Below, piece by piece: positions 8,737 through 16,794 of a stretch of 51,441 nucleotides of DNA. Below the pieces are notes generated by a model. It saw nothing but the letters and a program-made list of their open reading frames with translations, searched no databases and was not told where the DNA came from. The stretch spans positions 1 through 51,441 of the forward strand of contig NZ_JAIUKE010000017.1 in the NCBI RefSeq assembly GCF_020176795.1. The letters run 5' to 3'. The position numbers and the translations under genes are program-made. The stretch's first letter is position 1; each line of letters starts with the position of its first letter. Origin of the DNA: Streptomyces sp. 8L. GTDB lineage: Bacteria; Actinomycetota; Actinomycetes; Streptomycetales; Streptomycetaceae.

Positions 8737-8765
8737 ATGTAAAACCAAGAGTGTTATCAAGTCAA
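8737..8765 (-). promoter_or_regulatory. Candidate promoter of the GH38-like/ROK-fusion operon
   Basis: On the minus strand TTGACT (8765-8760) is followed after 17 bases by TTACAT (8742-8737), about 30 bases before the ATG at 8706. The -35 is near consensus and the -10 is weak. The spacer is AT-rich (TGATAACACTCTTGG) compared with its surroundings and is where a ROK repressor might bind. Confidence 0.45.
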
Positions 8766-8970
8766 CGTTCTCTCCTGATCCCTTGTTCTGGCAGGTGGAA
8801 GCGGCAGGTCAGACGTTTGTCAGGCTAATTGATTTCCATTTCGCGAGGCTTATGGAAAATAAGAGCACTGACATTGTGGGTACGCAGAAACCCGCCGATG
8901 CCGACGGCGGTCGGCGCTTCCGCATAAAGACGGCGCTTTCGCGCAAGGGAGTACTGAACGTGATCGGGTG

Positions 8971-10122
8971 ATGTCGGGCTGTTCGCCGGACAGCGTGCTC
9001 GTCGCCTCGGTAGTTCTGGTGTCGTGAGATATCCGCAGGGTGGCGGCTTGACCGACGCCGATAGGGCCGTACGGGAGCGGGTCCGGCTTCAGGCCGTGGC
9101 TTGCTTCGAGAGTGGGACGAAGAACCGGGAGGGTCGCTGCCGCGTTGCGGGTCTCGGAGCGGTCGGTGGAACGCTGGCGACGCCAGTGGCGCGAGAACGG
9201 CCATGCCGGGGTGGCGTCAAAGGGGTCACCAGGTCGACCTCGGCTGTTCGACGCTCAAATGGCCACGCTAGAGCGTGAGTTGGAGTGTGCGCCGCTGGCA
9301 CACGGGTGGGCCGACCAGCGATGGACCCTGGCTCGGGTGAAGACGATGATCGGCCGACCGTTCCACGTCTCCTAACCTCGTGGAGGGCACGTGGCGTTTG
9401 CTTCGGCGCTACGGCTGGTCCTGGCAACAGCCCGCCCGACGCGCGATCGGGCGTGACGACGACGCGGTGGAGCTCTGGAAGCGGGAGGTGTGGCCGCGGG
9501 TAAGAGCACCGCGGCGGCGAACGGCGCCTGGGCGGTCTTCGAAGACGAGGCCGGCCAGTCGATGACGCCGCCGCGCGTCAGGACGTGGGGTCACAAGGGC
9601 AGCACTCCGGTCATCCGGGTGCGCGGACGGGGGTCGGGCCGTGTGTCGATGGCGGGCATGACCTGCTACAAGTCTGGTGAGCGGTCCCGTCTGATCTAGG
9701 CGATCCGCGAGTACAGGGGCCGCAAGGAAGAGCCGAAGGGCTTCGGATGGAAGGACGATCGCGACCTGGTCATCCGTGCCCGTACACAGCTGGGCGGACC
9801 GATCGTTCTGGTGTGGGACAACCTGCGCATGCACCTGGTCGCGCCGCTGAGGGAGTTCTTCGGAGCGAGCGCCGAGTGGCTCACCGTGTTCCAGCTACCG
9901 ACCTAGGCACCAGACCTCAACCCGCAGGAGGCGTCTGGTCCCTGGTCAAACGCGACATTGGTAACCTCGCCGCCGCGGACCTCGGCCAGGTCATCCGCGC
10001 TGTGAAGCGCAAGCTCAAGATGGTGCAGTACCAACCGGAGGTGATCGACGGCTGTCTGGCGGGCACGGGCCTGACCATGCGCGAGCCGGTTCCGTAGCGA
10101 TGTCCGGTTCGTTTGCCGACAC
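8971..10122 (+). mobile_element. Decayed IS630-type insertion sequence with imperfect terminal inverted repeats
   Basis: About 1.15 kb. The ends at 8971-8995 and 10098-10122 form a 25-bp imperfect inverted repeat of pattern TGTCGG-N8-CCGGACA-N-CG, matching at 15 of 25 positions. The only open frames between them are pieces of an IS630-type transposase. IS630 elements usually duplicate a TA target; I see no clear TA at either boundary, so the exact ends may differ by a few bases. The AT-richer stretch at 8707-8970 upstream holds no gene other than the GH38 operon promoter. Confidence 0.6.
9024..10097 (+). pseudogene. IS630 family transposase, multiply disrupted
   Basis: Homology to a transposase of roughly 350 residues is spread over all three frames: MRYPQGGGLTDADRAV at the start, then VAALRVSERSVERWRRQW, SKGSPGRPRL, RYGWSWQQPARRAI, FEDEAGQSMTPPR, VWDNLRMHL and NPQE. 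All three DDE positions can still be seen (Asp in FEDEAG, Asp in WDN, Glu in NPQE). Lesions visible by eye are a frameshift near 9128, an extra A near 9374 making a TAA, a frameshift near 9505, TAG stops at 9697 and 9904 where the family has Tyr (TAC), and a lost base near 9933. It cannot make active transposase. It belongs to a different IS630 subgroup from the domesticated domain at 3057-5429. Confidence 0.85.
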
Positions 10123-10131
10123 TCCGGTCGG

Positions 10132-10725
10132 TCAGCGGGGCGAAGGGGTCAAGGTCTGGCCCTGCATCTGTCCTATGACTGCCTTGATGTAGGCGTGGGC
10201 GACGACTCCAACCGGTGTGCCTCCCCTGGGGTCCAGACCGAGCTTTTCGAGCGTTTCCGTCACCCATCCTGGGCTGACGACGTTCACTCTCAGCCCGCGG
10301 GGCAGCTCGATGGCCGCGGCCCGGACGAACGCCTCCAGTCCGGCGTTGACAAGAGCGCCGAACGAGCTGCCCGGGGTGGGCTCCTGAAAGATGCCGCTGG
10401 TGAGGGTGATGGATCCTCCGTCCCTCACGTGATCCACCGACCGGCGGAGCAAGGCCACCTGTCCCAGCAGTTTGCCTTTCAGTCCGAGAGTGAACGCGTC
10501 GTCCGAAGGTGATGCCAGTGGGGTCAGCTGACCGCTGGCTGCGCAGCAGATGACCGCGTCCACTGTGCCGACGGTGGCGAAAAGGACGTCGAGGGAAGCC
10601 GGTATTTCCAGGTCGACCCGTGTGCTGCCGTGGCGTGAAGCCCGTATCACCTCATGCTCGGTACCCAGAACGTCTGCTACCGCACGGCCGATGGTGCCGG
10701 TCGCCCCGATCACGAGGATCTTCAT
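10132..10725 (-). CDS. Short-chain dehydrogenase/reductase (atypical, 197 residues)
   Basis: A 197-residue NAD(P)-binding protein, starting with the Rossmann motif MKILVIGATGTIGRAVADVLG. Later blocks are VDAVICCAASG, a GSITLTSGI strand with the active-site Ser region, and LRVNVVSPGWV. The Tyr-x-x-x-Lys of classical SDRs is replaced in the expected place by FGALVNAG, so it belongs to the short SDR subgroup without the usual Tyr. ATG at 10725 overlaps the NTF2-like stop by ATGA, so the two are coupled. Likely an oxidoreductase of a small secondary or detoxification pathway controlled by the divergent LysR gene. The substrate cannot be told. Confidence 0.75.
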   Translation of the reverse strand: MKILVIGATGTIGRAVADVLGTEHEVIRASRHGSTRVDLEIPASLDVLFATVGTVDAVICCAASGQLTPLASPSDDAFTLGLKGKLLGQVALLRRSVDHVRDGGSITLTSGIFQEPTPGSSFGALVNAGLEAFVRAAAIELPRGLRVNVVSPGWVTETLEKLGLDPRGGTPVGVVAHAYIKAVIGQMQGQTLTPSPR

Positions 10726-11183
10726 GCTGATTCCTTCTGTCCTTGGGCGAGACGGGCTGGAAGGGGGGTTAGCGGGAAGTTGGCCCAGACGTAGGTGTCC
10801 ATCTGGTGTTGGTCACCGCTGAGGTTGTCCACTCGATCGACCTGGCCGTCGGCGTCGAAGTGCCACACCAGCGCCCATATCGTGTCGACTTGGCCCACGC
10901 CTTGGGTCGTCCAGCCGCGGTGGATGTCGACGACGTACTCGCCGTTGCTGCCGACGAATATGGGTTCGGCCTGGAAGCCCGCCTTGCCGAGTTGGTGGAA
11001 GAAGCTGACCACTTCGTCGAGTCCGCGCTTGGTGCCCGAGAGCGGGTGGTGGCCCGGGATGGTCCACTCGATGTCCGGACCCAGCACCGCGCTCATCGCT
11101 GTGACGTCGTTGGCAGCATAGGCAGAGAAGAAGTGATTGATGGCTTCGATCTTGGGGTCGGGCACAACTTCACTCATCGTCAT
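10722..11183 (-). CDS. NTF2-like / SnoaL-like protein
   Basis: A 153-residue protein of the nuclear transport factor 2 fold: IEAINHFFSAYAANDVTAM, then IEWTIPGHHPLSGTKRG, GLDEVVSFFHQLGKAGF and the beta-sheet segment VWHFDADGQVDRVDN, typical of SnoaL-like enzymes and ketosteroid-isomerase-like proteins. The ATG at 11183 has GGGGAG about 9 bases upstream; a second ATG two codons later is also possible. It is first in a two-gene operon with the SDR and divergent from the LysR gene across a 105-bp gap. Many such proteins are small-molecule isomerases, hydrolases or stress proteins; nothing here fixes the reaction. Confidence 0.75.
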   Translation of the reverse strand: MTMSEVVPDPKIEAINHFFSAYAANDVTAMSAVLGPDIEWTIPGHHPLSGTKRGLDEVVSFFHQLGKAGFQAEPIFVGSNGEYVVDIHRGWTTQGVGQVDTIWALVWHFDADGQVDRVDNLSGDQHQMDTYVWANFPLTPLPARLAQGQKESA

Positions 11184-11288
11184 CTGGTTGCTCCCCGTAG
11201 GCTCGGTACCGGGCTGTCCCGATCGCGTGATCAACGCTCTCAGCAGCCCGCCGTAGGCGTCCAATACCTGCTTCCATAACCTGGCGGC

Positions 11289-12212
11289 ATGGACGTCGAC
11301 ACCCGCTTGCTGCGGTACTTCGCCATGGTGGTCGAGGAAGGCAACCTCACGCGGGCCGCTGCACGGCTCTACATCTCTCAGCCCGCGCTGACGAAACAGA
11401 TACGGCAGCTGGAAGCACAGCTGGGGGTGAAGCTGTTCGTCCGTTCCCGCGCCGGGATGGCCCCTACCGAGGCCGGTGAGGCTCTGGCCACCCATGCCGG
11501 CGCCGTGCTGACCGCTTGGGAGAACGCGCTGCGCGTCACCCGGGCCGTAACGACCCGGGCCACACGCACGCTACGGGTCGGTTTCGTGGCCAGCGCCGCC
11601 AACGAGTACACGCAGCTGATCATCGCCGACTTCGCCCGACGGCGCCCCGGCTGGCGGGTCCAGATGCGGCAGACCGAATGGACCGACCCCACCGCCGGAC
11701 TGGCGATCGGCGACGTTGACGTGGCGCTGCTGCGCCTGCCAGTGCCAGCCCAGAGCGGCTTCGACGTCGAGGTGCTGCTGATCGAGCCACGGTGGATAGC
11801 TCTGCCTGCGGGGCATTACCTCGCGGGGGAGGACCGGATCCGGTTCCAGGATCTGTACGACGAACCGTTTGTGGCGACTCCTGCCGAGTCGGGGGAGTGG
11901 CGCGACTACTGGCTCGCGGCCGACGAGCGCGAGGATCACCCGGTGCGAATCGGCGCGGTCGCGCACCACCCCGATGAATGGCTCAACGCGATCGCCCACG
12001 GCCAGGGCATCAGCCTCACCCCCGAGGCGACCGCCCGCTTCTACCAGCGCCCCGACATCGTTTACCGGCCCGTTACGGGCGTCAGCCACAGCCTAATCGG
12101 TGTCGCCCGGCCCCATACCCAACGGGACGACGCGGTCGATGCCTTCGTCCTCAGCTGCCGTGCCGTATGCAGAGCCGGCAGCCTCGCGGCCAGCCTGACA
12201 ATGGACAGCTGA
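11289..12212 (+). CDS. LysR family transcriptional regulator
   Basis: A 307-residue regulator. The N-terminal winged helix is typical (LLRYFAMVVEEGNLTRAAAR, LYISQPALTKQIRQLEAQLG, LFVRSRAGMAPTEAG), followed by a hinge and the periplasmic-binding-like effector domain from about residue 92. There is no purine-rich ribosome site before the ATG; a TAACCT hexamer ends 7 bases upstream, so the message may be leaderless. It is divergent from the NTF2-like/SDR operon, the usual arrangement for a LysR protein that activates its neighbour in response to a substrate or intermediate. Confidence 0.88.
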   Translation: MDVDTRLLRYFAMVVEEGNLTRAAARLYISQPALTKQIRQLEAQLGVKLFVRSRAGMAPTEAGEALATHAGAVLTAWENALRVTRAVTTRATRTLRVGFVASAANEYTQLIIADFARRRPGWRVQMRQTEWTDPTAGLAIGDVDVALLRLPVPAQSGFDVEVLLIEPRWIALPAGHYLAGEDRIRFQDLYDEPFVATPAESGEWRDYWLAADEREDHPVRIGAVAHHPDEWLNAIAHGQGISLTPEATARFYQRPDIVYRPVTGVSHSLIGVARPHTQRDDAVDAFVLSCRAVCRAGSLAASLTMDS

Positions 12213-12306
12213 CCACGACCAAACCGACATGACTCATTCAAGTTCAGTAGTCACCGCACGCTCCGGCCCCCGGACGCCCGGCGCCCGTCTCCGCGTGCTC
12301 GTACGC

Positions 12307-13389
12307 TCACACCGTCCGCACGGCCTCCGGCCGTTCGCAGGTGCTGCCGACGGGGAGGGCGCGGCCCTCGCCTGCCGCGTCGAGCAGGGTGAGCATCACG
12401 TCAAGGACGTGGCGCGCCAGTTCGGCGGACGCGCGGTGCGGACGGCCCGTCGCCAGGGCGTCGGAAAGGTCGGCGAGTCCCGTGCCGCGACCGCCGTCCG
12501 GGTAGCCGGCCGAGACCGGCAGCGTCTCCCAGGAGCCGCCCGCGGCGAACAGGTCGACGGCGCCGTCGAAGCCGTTCGGGTCCGGCACGGACAGGGACCC
12601 CTCCGTGCCGTGGACCTCGATGCGCGGCAGCCGGGCGGCGTGCACGTCGAAGCTCATCACCAGGGTGGAGAGCGCGCCGTTCGCGTGCTCCAGCACACCG
12701 GTGACGTGGGTCTCCACCTCGACAGGGAACGCCGTGCCCGCCCGGGGGCCGCTGCCGACGACGCGCTCCGCGCGCGGACGGGACGAGGCACCGGTCACCC
12801 TGACGACCGGGCCCAGCAGATGGACCAGCGCCGACAGGTAGTACGGGCCCATGTCGAGCAGCGGCCCGCCACCCGGCCGGTAGTAGAACTCCGGGTCCGG
12901 ATGCCAGCGTTCGTGCCCCGCCGTGGTCATGAACGCCGTCGCCGCGACGGGCCTCCCGATGAGCCCGTCGTCCACGGCCCTGCGGGCCGTCTGCGTACCG
13001 GTGCCGAGGACCGTGTCGGGCGCGCAGCCCACCCGCAGCCCGGCCGCCCCGGCGGCGCGCAGCATCGCGTCCGCCTCCTCGCGGGTCGCGGCGAGCGGCT
13101 TCTCGCCGTAGACGTGCTTGCCCGCGGCGAGCACCGCGGCCGCGACCTCCGCGTGCACGGCCGGGATCGTCAGGTTCAGGACGGCGTCGACGTCGTCCCG
13201 TACGACCAGGTCGGCGAGCGAGTCGGCGACGGCGGCACCGGGCACCCGGTCCGCCACCGCCTTGGCGCGGGCGGCGTCCAGGTCGGTGACAGCGGTCAGG
13301 ACAACGTTGTCCAAGCGCTCCAGCGTGTCGAGATAGGCGCCGCTGATCTTGCCCGCGCCCACCATGCCGATCCTCAGCGGCTCGCCCAC
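12307..13389 (-). CDS. Gfo/Idh/MocA family oxidoreductase
   Basis: A 360-residue NAD(P)-dependent sugar or cyclitol dehydrogenase. GTG at 13389 is chosen because the Rossmann motif LRIGMVGAGKISGAYLDTL begins at once; it overlaps the ThuA-like stop by 16 bp. The family signature EKPLA is present (HVYGEKPLAATREEADAM), as is the C-terminal block PEFYYRPGGGPLLDMGPYYL, which contains the catalytic region of this family. It is third in the operon after the RspA-like dehydratase and ThuA-like protein, suggesting oxidation or reduction of a sugar acid or keto-sugar. Confidence 0.87.
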   Translation of the reverse strand: MGEPLRIGMVGAGKISGAYLDTLERLDNVVLTAVTDLDAARAKAVADRVPGAAVADSLADLVVRDDVDAVLNLTIPAVHAEVAAAVLAAGKHVYGEKPLAATREEADAMLRAAGAAGLRVGCAPDTVLGTGTQTARRAVDDGLIGRPVAATAFMTTAGHERWHPDPEFYYRPGGGPLLDMGPYYLSALVHLLGPVVRVTGASSRPRAERVVGSGPRAGTAFPVEVETHVTGVLEHANGALSTLVMSFDVHAARLPRIEVHGTEGSLSVPDPNGFDGAVDLFAAGGSWETLPVSAGYPDGGRGTGLADLSDALATGRPHRASAELARHVLDVMLTLLDAAGEGRALPVGSTCERPEAVRTV

Positions 13390-14033
13390 AACAGGCCCCT
13401 CTCGGTGAGTGTGCGTACCTCGGGTACGTCGAAGTCGTCGGGCTTGTGGCCGATGGTGGACACGAAGACGCGCCCCGCCTCCACCGTCCTGGTCCACACC
13501 GCGGGCATGGTGACGGCATGCGGGCGGCGCTCGTCCGGCTCGAACTCGGTGGTCGCGAGCACGTCGATGTCCCCGTCGGTCGCCATCCAGTACTTCTCGG
13601 TGTGCACCCGGAAGTCGCTGAGGCCCGAGATGACGGGGTGGTCGGCGCGCTCCTTCACCAGCGTCACCGCGTGGTCCGAGAAGCCGTGCGGGTGCATCAG
13701 GAACTGGCCGCCCGTCAGCAGGGTGTACTCGATGTCGCCGCGGAAGGCGTCCACGATCCCGCCGTGCCATCCGGCGAACCCGGTTCCCGCGCGCACGGCC
13801 GCGGCCAGTCCCGCGCGCTGCTCCCCGGTGATCTCGCCCATCGTCCAGCACTGGACGACCAGATCGGTCGCGGCGAGCCTCGCGGCGTCCTCGTAGACGG
13901 CGAGGGTGTCGGAGATCTCGACCTCGTAGCCGTTGTCGCGGAGGAAGGGCAGGAACAGGTCGGTGATCACCACCGGCTCGTGTCCCTCCCAGCCGCCACG
14001 GACGACCAGGGCACGTTTCGGTTCGGTGGTCAT
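13374..14033 (-). CDS. ThuA-like domain protein
   Basis: A 219-residue protein of the ThuA (trehalose utilisation) class I glutamine amidotransferase-like fold. Blocks include RALVVRGGWEGHEPV near the start, LVVQCWTMGEITG, the GFAGWHGGIVDAF nucleophile-loop region, GGQFLMHPHG and VWTRTVEAGRVFVSTIGH. Its ATG overlaps the RspA-like stop by ATGA. ThuA proteins are often found beside Gfo/Idh/MocA dehydrogenases and sugar importers; in rhizobia ThuA takes part in trehalose/keto-sugar use. The exact reaction here is unknown. Confidence 0.85.
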   Translation of the reverse strand: MTTEPKRALVVRGGWEGHEPVVITDLFLPFLRDNGYEVEISDTLAVYEDAARLAATDLVVQCWTMGEITGEQRAGLAAAVRAGTGFAGWHGGIVDAFRGDIEYTLLTGGQFLMHPHGFSDHAVTLVKERADHPVISGLSDFRVHTEKYWMATDGDIDVLATTEFEPDERRPHAVTMPAVWTRTVEAGRVFVSTIGHKPDDFDVPEVRTLTERGLLWASR

Positions 14034-15325
14034 GCGCGTTGCACGCTCCCATCGGTGTTGCGCAACAGAGCCCAGCGGTCGTGCTGGAGCGGTTCGGGTA
14101 CGGGGTACCGGGCGGCGGCCGCCTCGTCGAAGTCCACGCCGTGCCCCGGTGTCTCACGGGGCGAGAGCCCGCCCGCGGAGGCGGTGATCGTACCGGGGAA
14201 GACCTCGTGGACGGCGGGCTTGAAGACGGCGGCCTCCTGCACGCCGAAGGCGTGCGAGCTGATGTCCATGGCGAGAGTGGCCGCCTGGGCCACCGGGCTG
14301 ACGTCGGCCGGCCCGTGCGGGGCGAGCCGGACACCGCGCAGTTCGCAGTACACGGCGAGCTTGCGAGCCGGGGTCAGACCGCCGAGGGTGGGCACCCGGA
14401 TGCGCGCGAAGTCGATCGCGGGTCCCTCGGCGCCGTCGAGGAGCGGCAGGAACTGGGCGATGTCGTGGAAGAGTTCGCCGACCGCCAGGGACACGGGGGA
14501 GGTCTTGCGCAGCGCGGCGAAATGGCCCGCGTCCTCGGGCGCCAGCAGGTCCTCCACGAAGTACAGGCCCGCGCCCTCGACCCTGCGCAGGAACTCCCGT
14601 GCCTGCCGTGGGTCGAGCCGCTCGTGTACGTCGTGCAGCAACTCGACCTCGTCGCCGACCCGTTCGCGCACCGCGGTGAGCACCGGCGGGACGGTGCGCA
14701 GATAGGCGGCGGAGTTCCACGGGACGGCGCGTCTGCGGGCGGCCGCGGGGTCGTTCGCGCCGCCGCCCGCCGCGCCGTAGGTGTCGGCACCGGGCACGGC
14801 GGCCTGGATGCGGACGTGCCGGTAGCCGCGTTCGGCCGCGGCGGTCACCTTGTCGGCGATCTCCGCCGCGTCCGCGCCGTCGACATGCGTGTAGGCCTCG
14901 GCGTAGCGCCGGACCCGGCCGCCGAAGAGCTGGTGGAGCGGGACTCCGAGGCGCTTGGCCTTGAGGTCCCACAGGGCGACGTCGACGCCGCCCAGTGCGT
15001 TGCCGGTGACGGAACCGCCGCGCCAGTAGGCGCTGTTGAGCATGAGACGGTGGATGTCCTCGATGTCGTCGGGGTCGCGCCCGACGAGCATCGGCGCGAG
15101 GTAGTCGTCGAGGACGGAGCGCACCGCGAGCGTGCGCTGCGGGTCGCTGGCACAGCCCAGGCCGTAGAGGCCCGGATCGTTGGTCTCGACGCGGACGATG
15201 AGGTGGGGACAGCCGTGCGGGGCCGTCAGGAAGGTACGTACGGCCGTGATGCGGACCTTGGCGCCGCGCTCCTCGGCCCAGGGAGCGGGCGCGAGGACCT
15301 CGGGGCAGGCATCAGGCTGAGTCAT
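14030..15325 (-). CDS. Enolase-superfamily dehydratase, RspA / D-mannonate dehydratase-like
   Basis: A 431-residue protein. The ATG at 15325 is chosen over a GTG two codons upstream because GGAG lies 7 bases before it. The N-terminal capping domain has LYGLGCASDPQR and a GVDVALWDLKAKRLGVPLHQ segment. The barrel keeps the ManD-type catalytic set: Arg and Tyr in VRIQ...DTYG, the metal ligands Asp in LLHDVHER, Glu in FVEDLL and Glu in AVGELF, then His in LAPHGPADVSP and Glu in GVQEAA. Members of this group dehydrate D-mannonate or D-gluconate, some only very slowly. It leads the dehydratase-ThuA-Gfo operon. Confidence 0.85.
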   Translation of the reverse strand: MTQPDACPEVLAPAPWAEERGAKVRITAVRTFLTAPHGCPHLIVRVETNDPGLYGLGCASDPQRTLAVRSVLDDYLAPMLVGRDPDDIEDIHRLMLNSAYWRGGSVTGNALGGVDVALWDLKAKRLGVPLHQLFGGRVRRYAEAYTHVDGADAAEIADKVTAAAERGYRHVRIQAAVPGADTYGAAGGGANDPAAARRRAVPWNSAAYLRTVPPVLTAVRERVGDEVELLHDVHERLDPRQAREFLRRVEGAGLYFVEDLLAPEDAGHFAALRKTSPVSLAVGELFHDIAQFLPLLDGAEGPAIDFARIRVPTLGGLTPARKLAVYCELRGVRLAPHGPADVSPVAQAATLAMDISSHAFGVQEAAVFKPAVHEVFPGTITASAGGLSPRETPGHGVDFDEAAAARYPVPEPLQHDRWALLRNTDGSVQRA

Positions 15326-15371
15326 GCACACTCCAGCGCGTACAGGTAAACGGATGATGTGCTGCTACTTG

Positions 15372-15401
15372 AACGTATGGAGGTGAGGATTAATTTGTCA
15401 A
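15372..15401 (-). promoter_or_regulatory. Strong candidate promoter of the dehydratase operon
   Basis: On the minus strand TTGACA (15401-15396) and TACGTT (15377-15372) are separated by 18 bases, about 45 bases before the ATG at 15325. The -35 is a perfect consensus and the AT-rich spacer stands out from the surrounding sequence. The adjacent IclR regulator is the obvious candidate to control it. Confidence 0.6.
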
Positions 15402-15429
15402 TGACCTTACCGAATAGGCTGGTGCGTGT

Positions 15430-15800
15430 CTGCCCCGCGGCAACGGCCGGCGGGGGTGCGCGCACTGTTCGCGCCGCGGAGACCGCTCGGGCTGCTGGGG
15501 CCGCGAGCCGCGCGAAGCTGCCGGGCTGCCGGGGTCGCGCGGAGCGCCGGGGTCGCGCTGACCGTGGGGAGGCCGCCGGGTTGCTTGGGGCGCCGGTGGC
15601 GCCGGGGCGCGCGGACCGCCCAAACGGCTCGGGCCGCCGCGAGGTTGCCGACGTCGCTCACACGACCGGGACTGCCGGGGTCGCTCGAGCCGTAAGAGGC
15701 CGCCAGGACCGCCTACGCCGCGCGGACCGCCGAAACGGCTCGGGCCGCCGGGGTCGCTCGGGCCGCCGCGAGGTTGCCGGCGTCGCTCGAACCCCCGTGC
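15430..15800. repeat. Degenerate GC-rich direct repeats, no gene
   Basis: The gap between the dehydratase promoter and the IclR stop is filled with imperfect repeats. The clearest pair starts at about 15617 and 15719: each reads GCGCGGACCGCC, one base, AAACGGCTCGGGCC, then later GCCGCGAGGTTGCCG followed by CGTCGCTC. Shorter units of type CCGGGGTCGCTCG recur between them. Spacing is irregular, so this is not a CRISPR array. No reading frame here has natural codon use. Confidence 0.65.
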
Positions 15801-15809
15801 CCGGCGCGG

Positions 15810-16604
15810 TCAGTGCTGCCCGATGCGCTTGAGCAGGGTGCGCAGCGAGTGCGCGGCCTCGGTGACGAGTTGGGTGATTTCGCGCGCGCGGGCGTCGTCC
15901 ATGCGGCTCCTGGGCGCGGAGCAGCTGATCGCGTCGTCCGCACCGTGCCCGCTGCCGAGCGCGACCGCGACGCACCGGATGTCGGCGGAGTTCTCCCCGT
16001 CGTCCATGGCCCAGCCGCGCAGTCTGGCCTCGGCGAGCTGTTCCAGCAGCTGGTCGGGGTCGGTGACGGTGTCGGGCGTGAGCCGCTCCAGTGGCCAGTC
16101 GAGCCGCATGCGCACCTCGGCCGCGTCGTACTGGGAGAGCATCGCCTTGCCGAGGGCCGTGGCGTGCGCCGGCAGCCTGCGGCCGACCGCCGAGTACATC
16201 CGCAGGGCGTGCCGCGACTCCCGTTTCGCCAGGTAGACGACGTCCGTTCCGTCGAGCCTGCCGAGGTGCACCGACTCGCCCGTCTCCTCCGCGAGCGCGT
16301 CGAGCACGGGTCCCGCGAGCCCCGTGACGTCGTCGCTCTCCAGATACGCGGTGCCCGTGAGCAGGGCCTTGAGGCCGAGGCTGTAGCGGGTGCCCGACTG
16401 GTCCAGGTCCACCCAGCGGTGCGCCTGCATCGTGCGCAGGATCGCGTGCAGGCTGCTCTTGGGCACGGACAGGGCCGACGCCATCTCGGCGAGCGACAGC
16501 TTCGCCCCTTCCGCGCCGAGGAGTTCGAGCACCTTCAGGACCCGGGCGGCCGACTTGACCTCCTCGGGACCCCGTTCCCGCGCTGCTGCTGCCACCGATT
16601 CCAC
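15810..16604 (-). CDS. IclR family transcriptional regulator
   Basis: A 264-residue regulator. GTG at 16604 has a GGAGG site about 6 bases upstream. The N-terminal winged helix reads SLAEMASALSVPKSSLHAILRTMQ at about residues 37-60; the C-terminal IclR effector domain has LRMYSAVGRRLPAHATALGKAML and ends with an intact tail. It lies between two operons of sugar-acid type: the dehydratase-ThuA-Gfo operon downstream and the divergent ABC importer operon upstream. By family habit it most likely represses both until a sugar acid or keto-acid effector appears. Confidence 0.88.
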   Translation of the reverse strand: MESVAAAARERGPEEVKSAARVLKVLELLGAEGAKLSLAEMASALSVPKSSLHAILRTMQAHRWVDLDQSGTRYSLGLKALLTGTAYLESDDVTGLAGPVLDALAEETGESVHLGRLDGTDVVYLAKRESRHALRMYSAVGRRLPAHATALGKAMLSQYDAAEVRMRLDWPLERLTPDTVTDPDQLLEQLAEARLRGWAMDDGENSADIRCVAVALGSGHGADDAISCSAPRSRMDDARAREITQLVTEAAHSLRTLLKRIGQH

Positions 16605-16671
16605 GGCACCTCCGCATCCCCGCGACCGGCGCCCCTCGGCGATCCGGTTCCGCCCGATTCTCCACTTCGTC

Positions 16672-16700
16672 TTGACGCTATATCACCACGACCATAAGTT
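16672..16700 (+). promoter_or_regulatory. Candidate promoter of the ABC importer operon, with a nearby inverted repeat
   Basis: TTGACG (16672-16677) and TAAGTT (16695-16700) are separated by 17 bases, about 95 bases before the lipoprotein start. A GTTCAG/CTGAAC inverted pair (16698-16703 and 16727-16732, 23 bases apart) overlaps the -10 and the likely start site and may be an IclR operator, though wide spacing makes that tentative. Confidence 0.5.
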
Positions 16701-16794
16701 CAGTCACTCCAACACCATTCGGCCTTCTGAACGCCGAACCCATGACCGATGGCGATGTTCATCGTCATCGACGGCTGAACCTGAGGTAGGGGCG

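Noticed and set aside
9024..10097. TAG stops as programmed readthrough or amber recoding in the transposase
   Set aside because: Several independent frameshifts are also present, so decay explains both stops.
12229..13896. 555-residue plus-strand open frame
   Set aside because: Antisense shadow of the Gfo/Idh/MocA and ThuA-like genes.
15610..15800. Possible CRISPR-like repeat
   Set aside because: Only two long imperfect copies with irregular shorter ones; no regular spacers and no cas genes.
15359..15832. 157-residue plus-strand open frame with repeated RADR.NGSGRREVA units
   Set aside because: It is only the translation of the GC-rich DNA repeats, overlaps a promoter and the IclR gene end on the other strand, and has no ribosome site or natural codon pattern.
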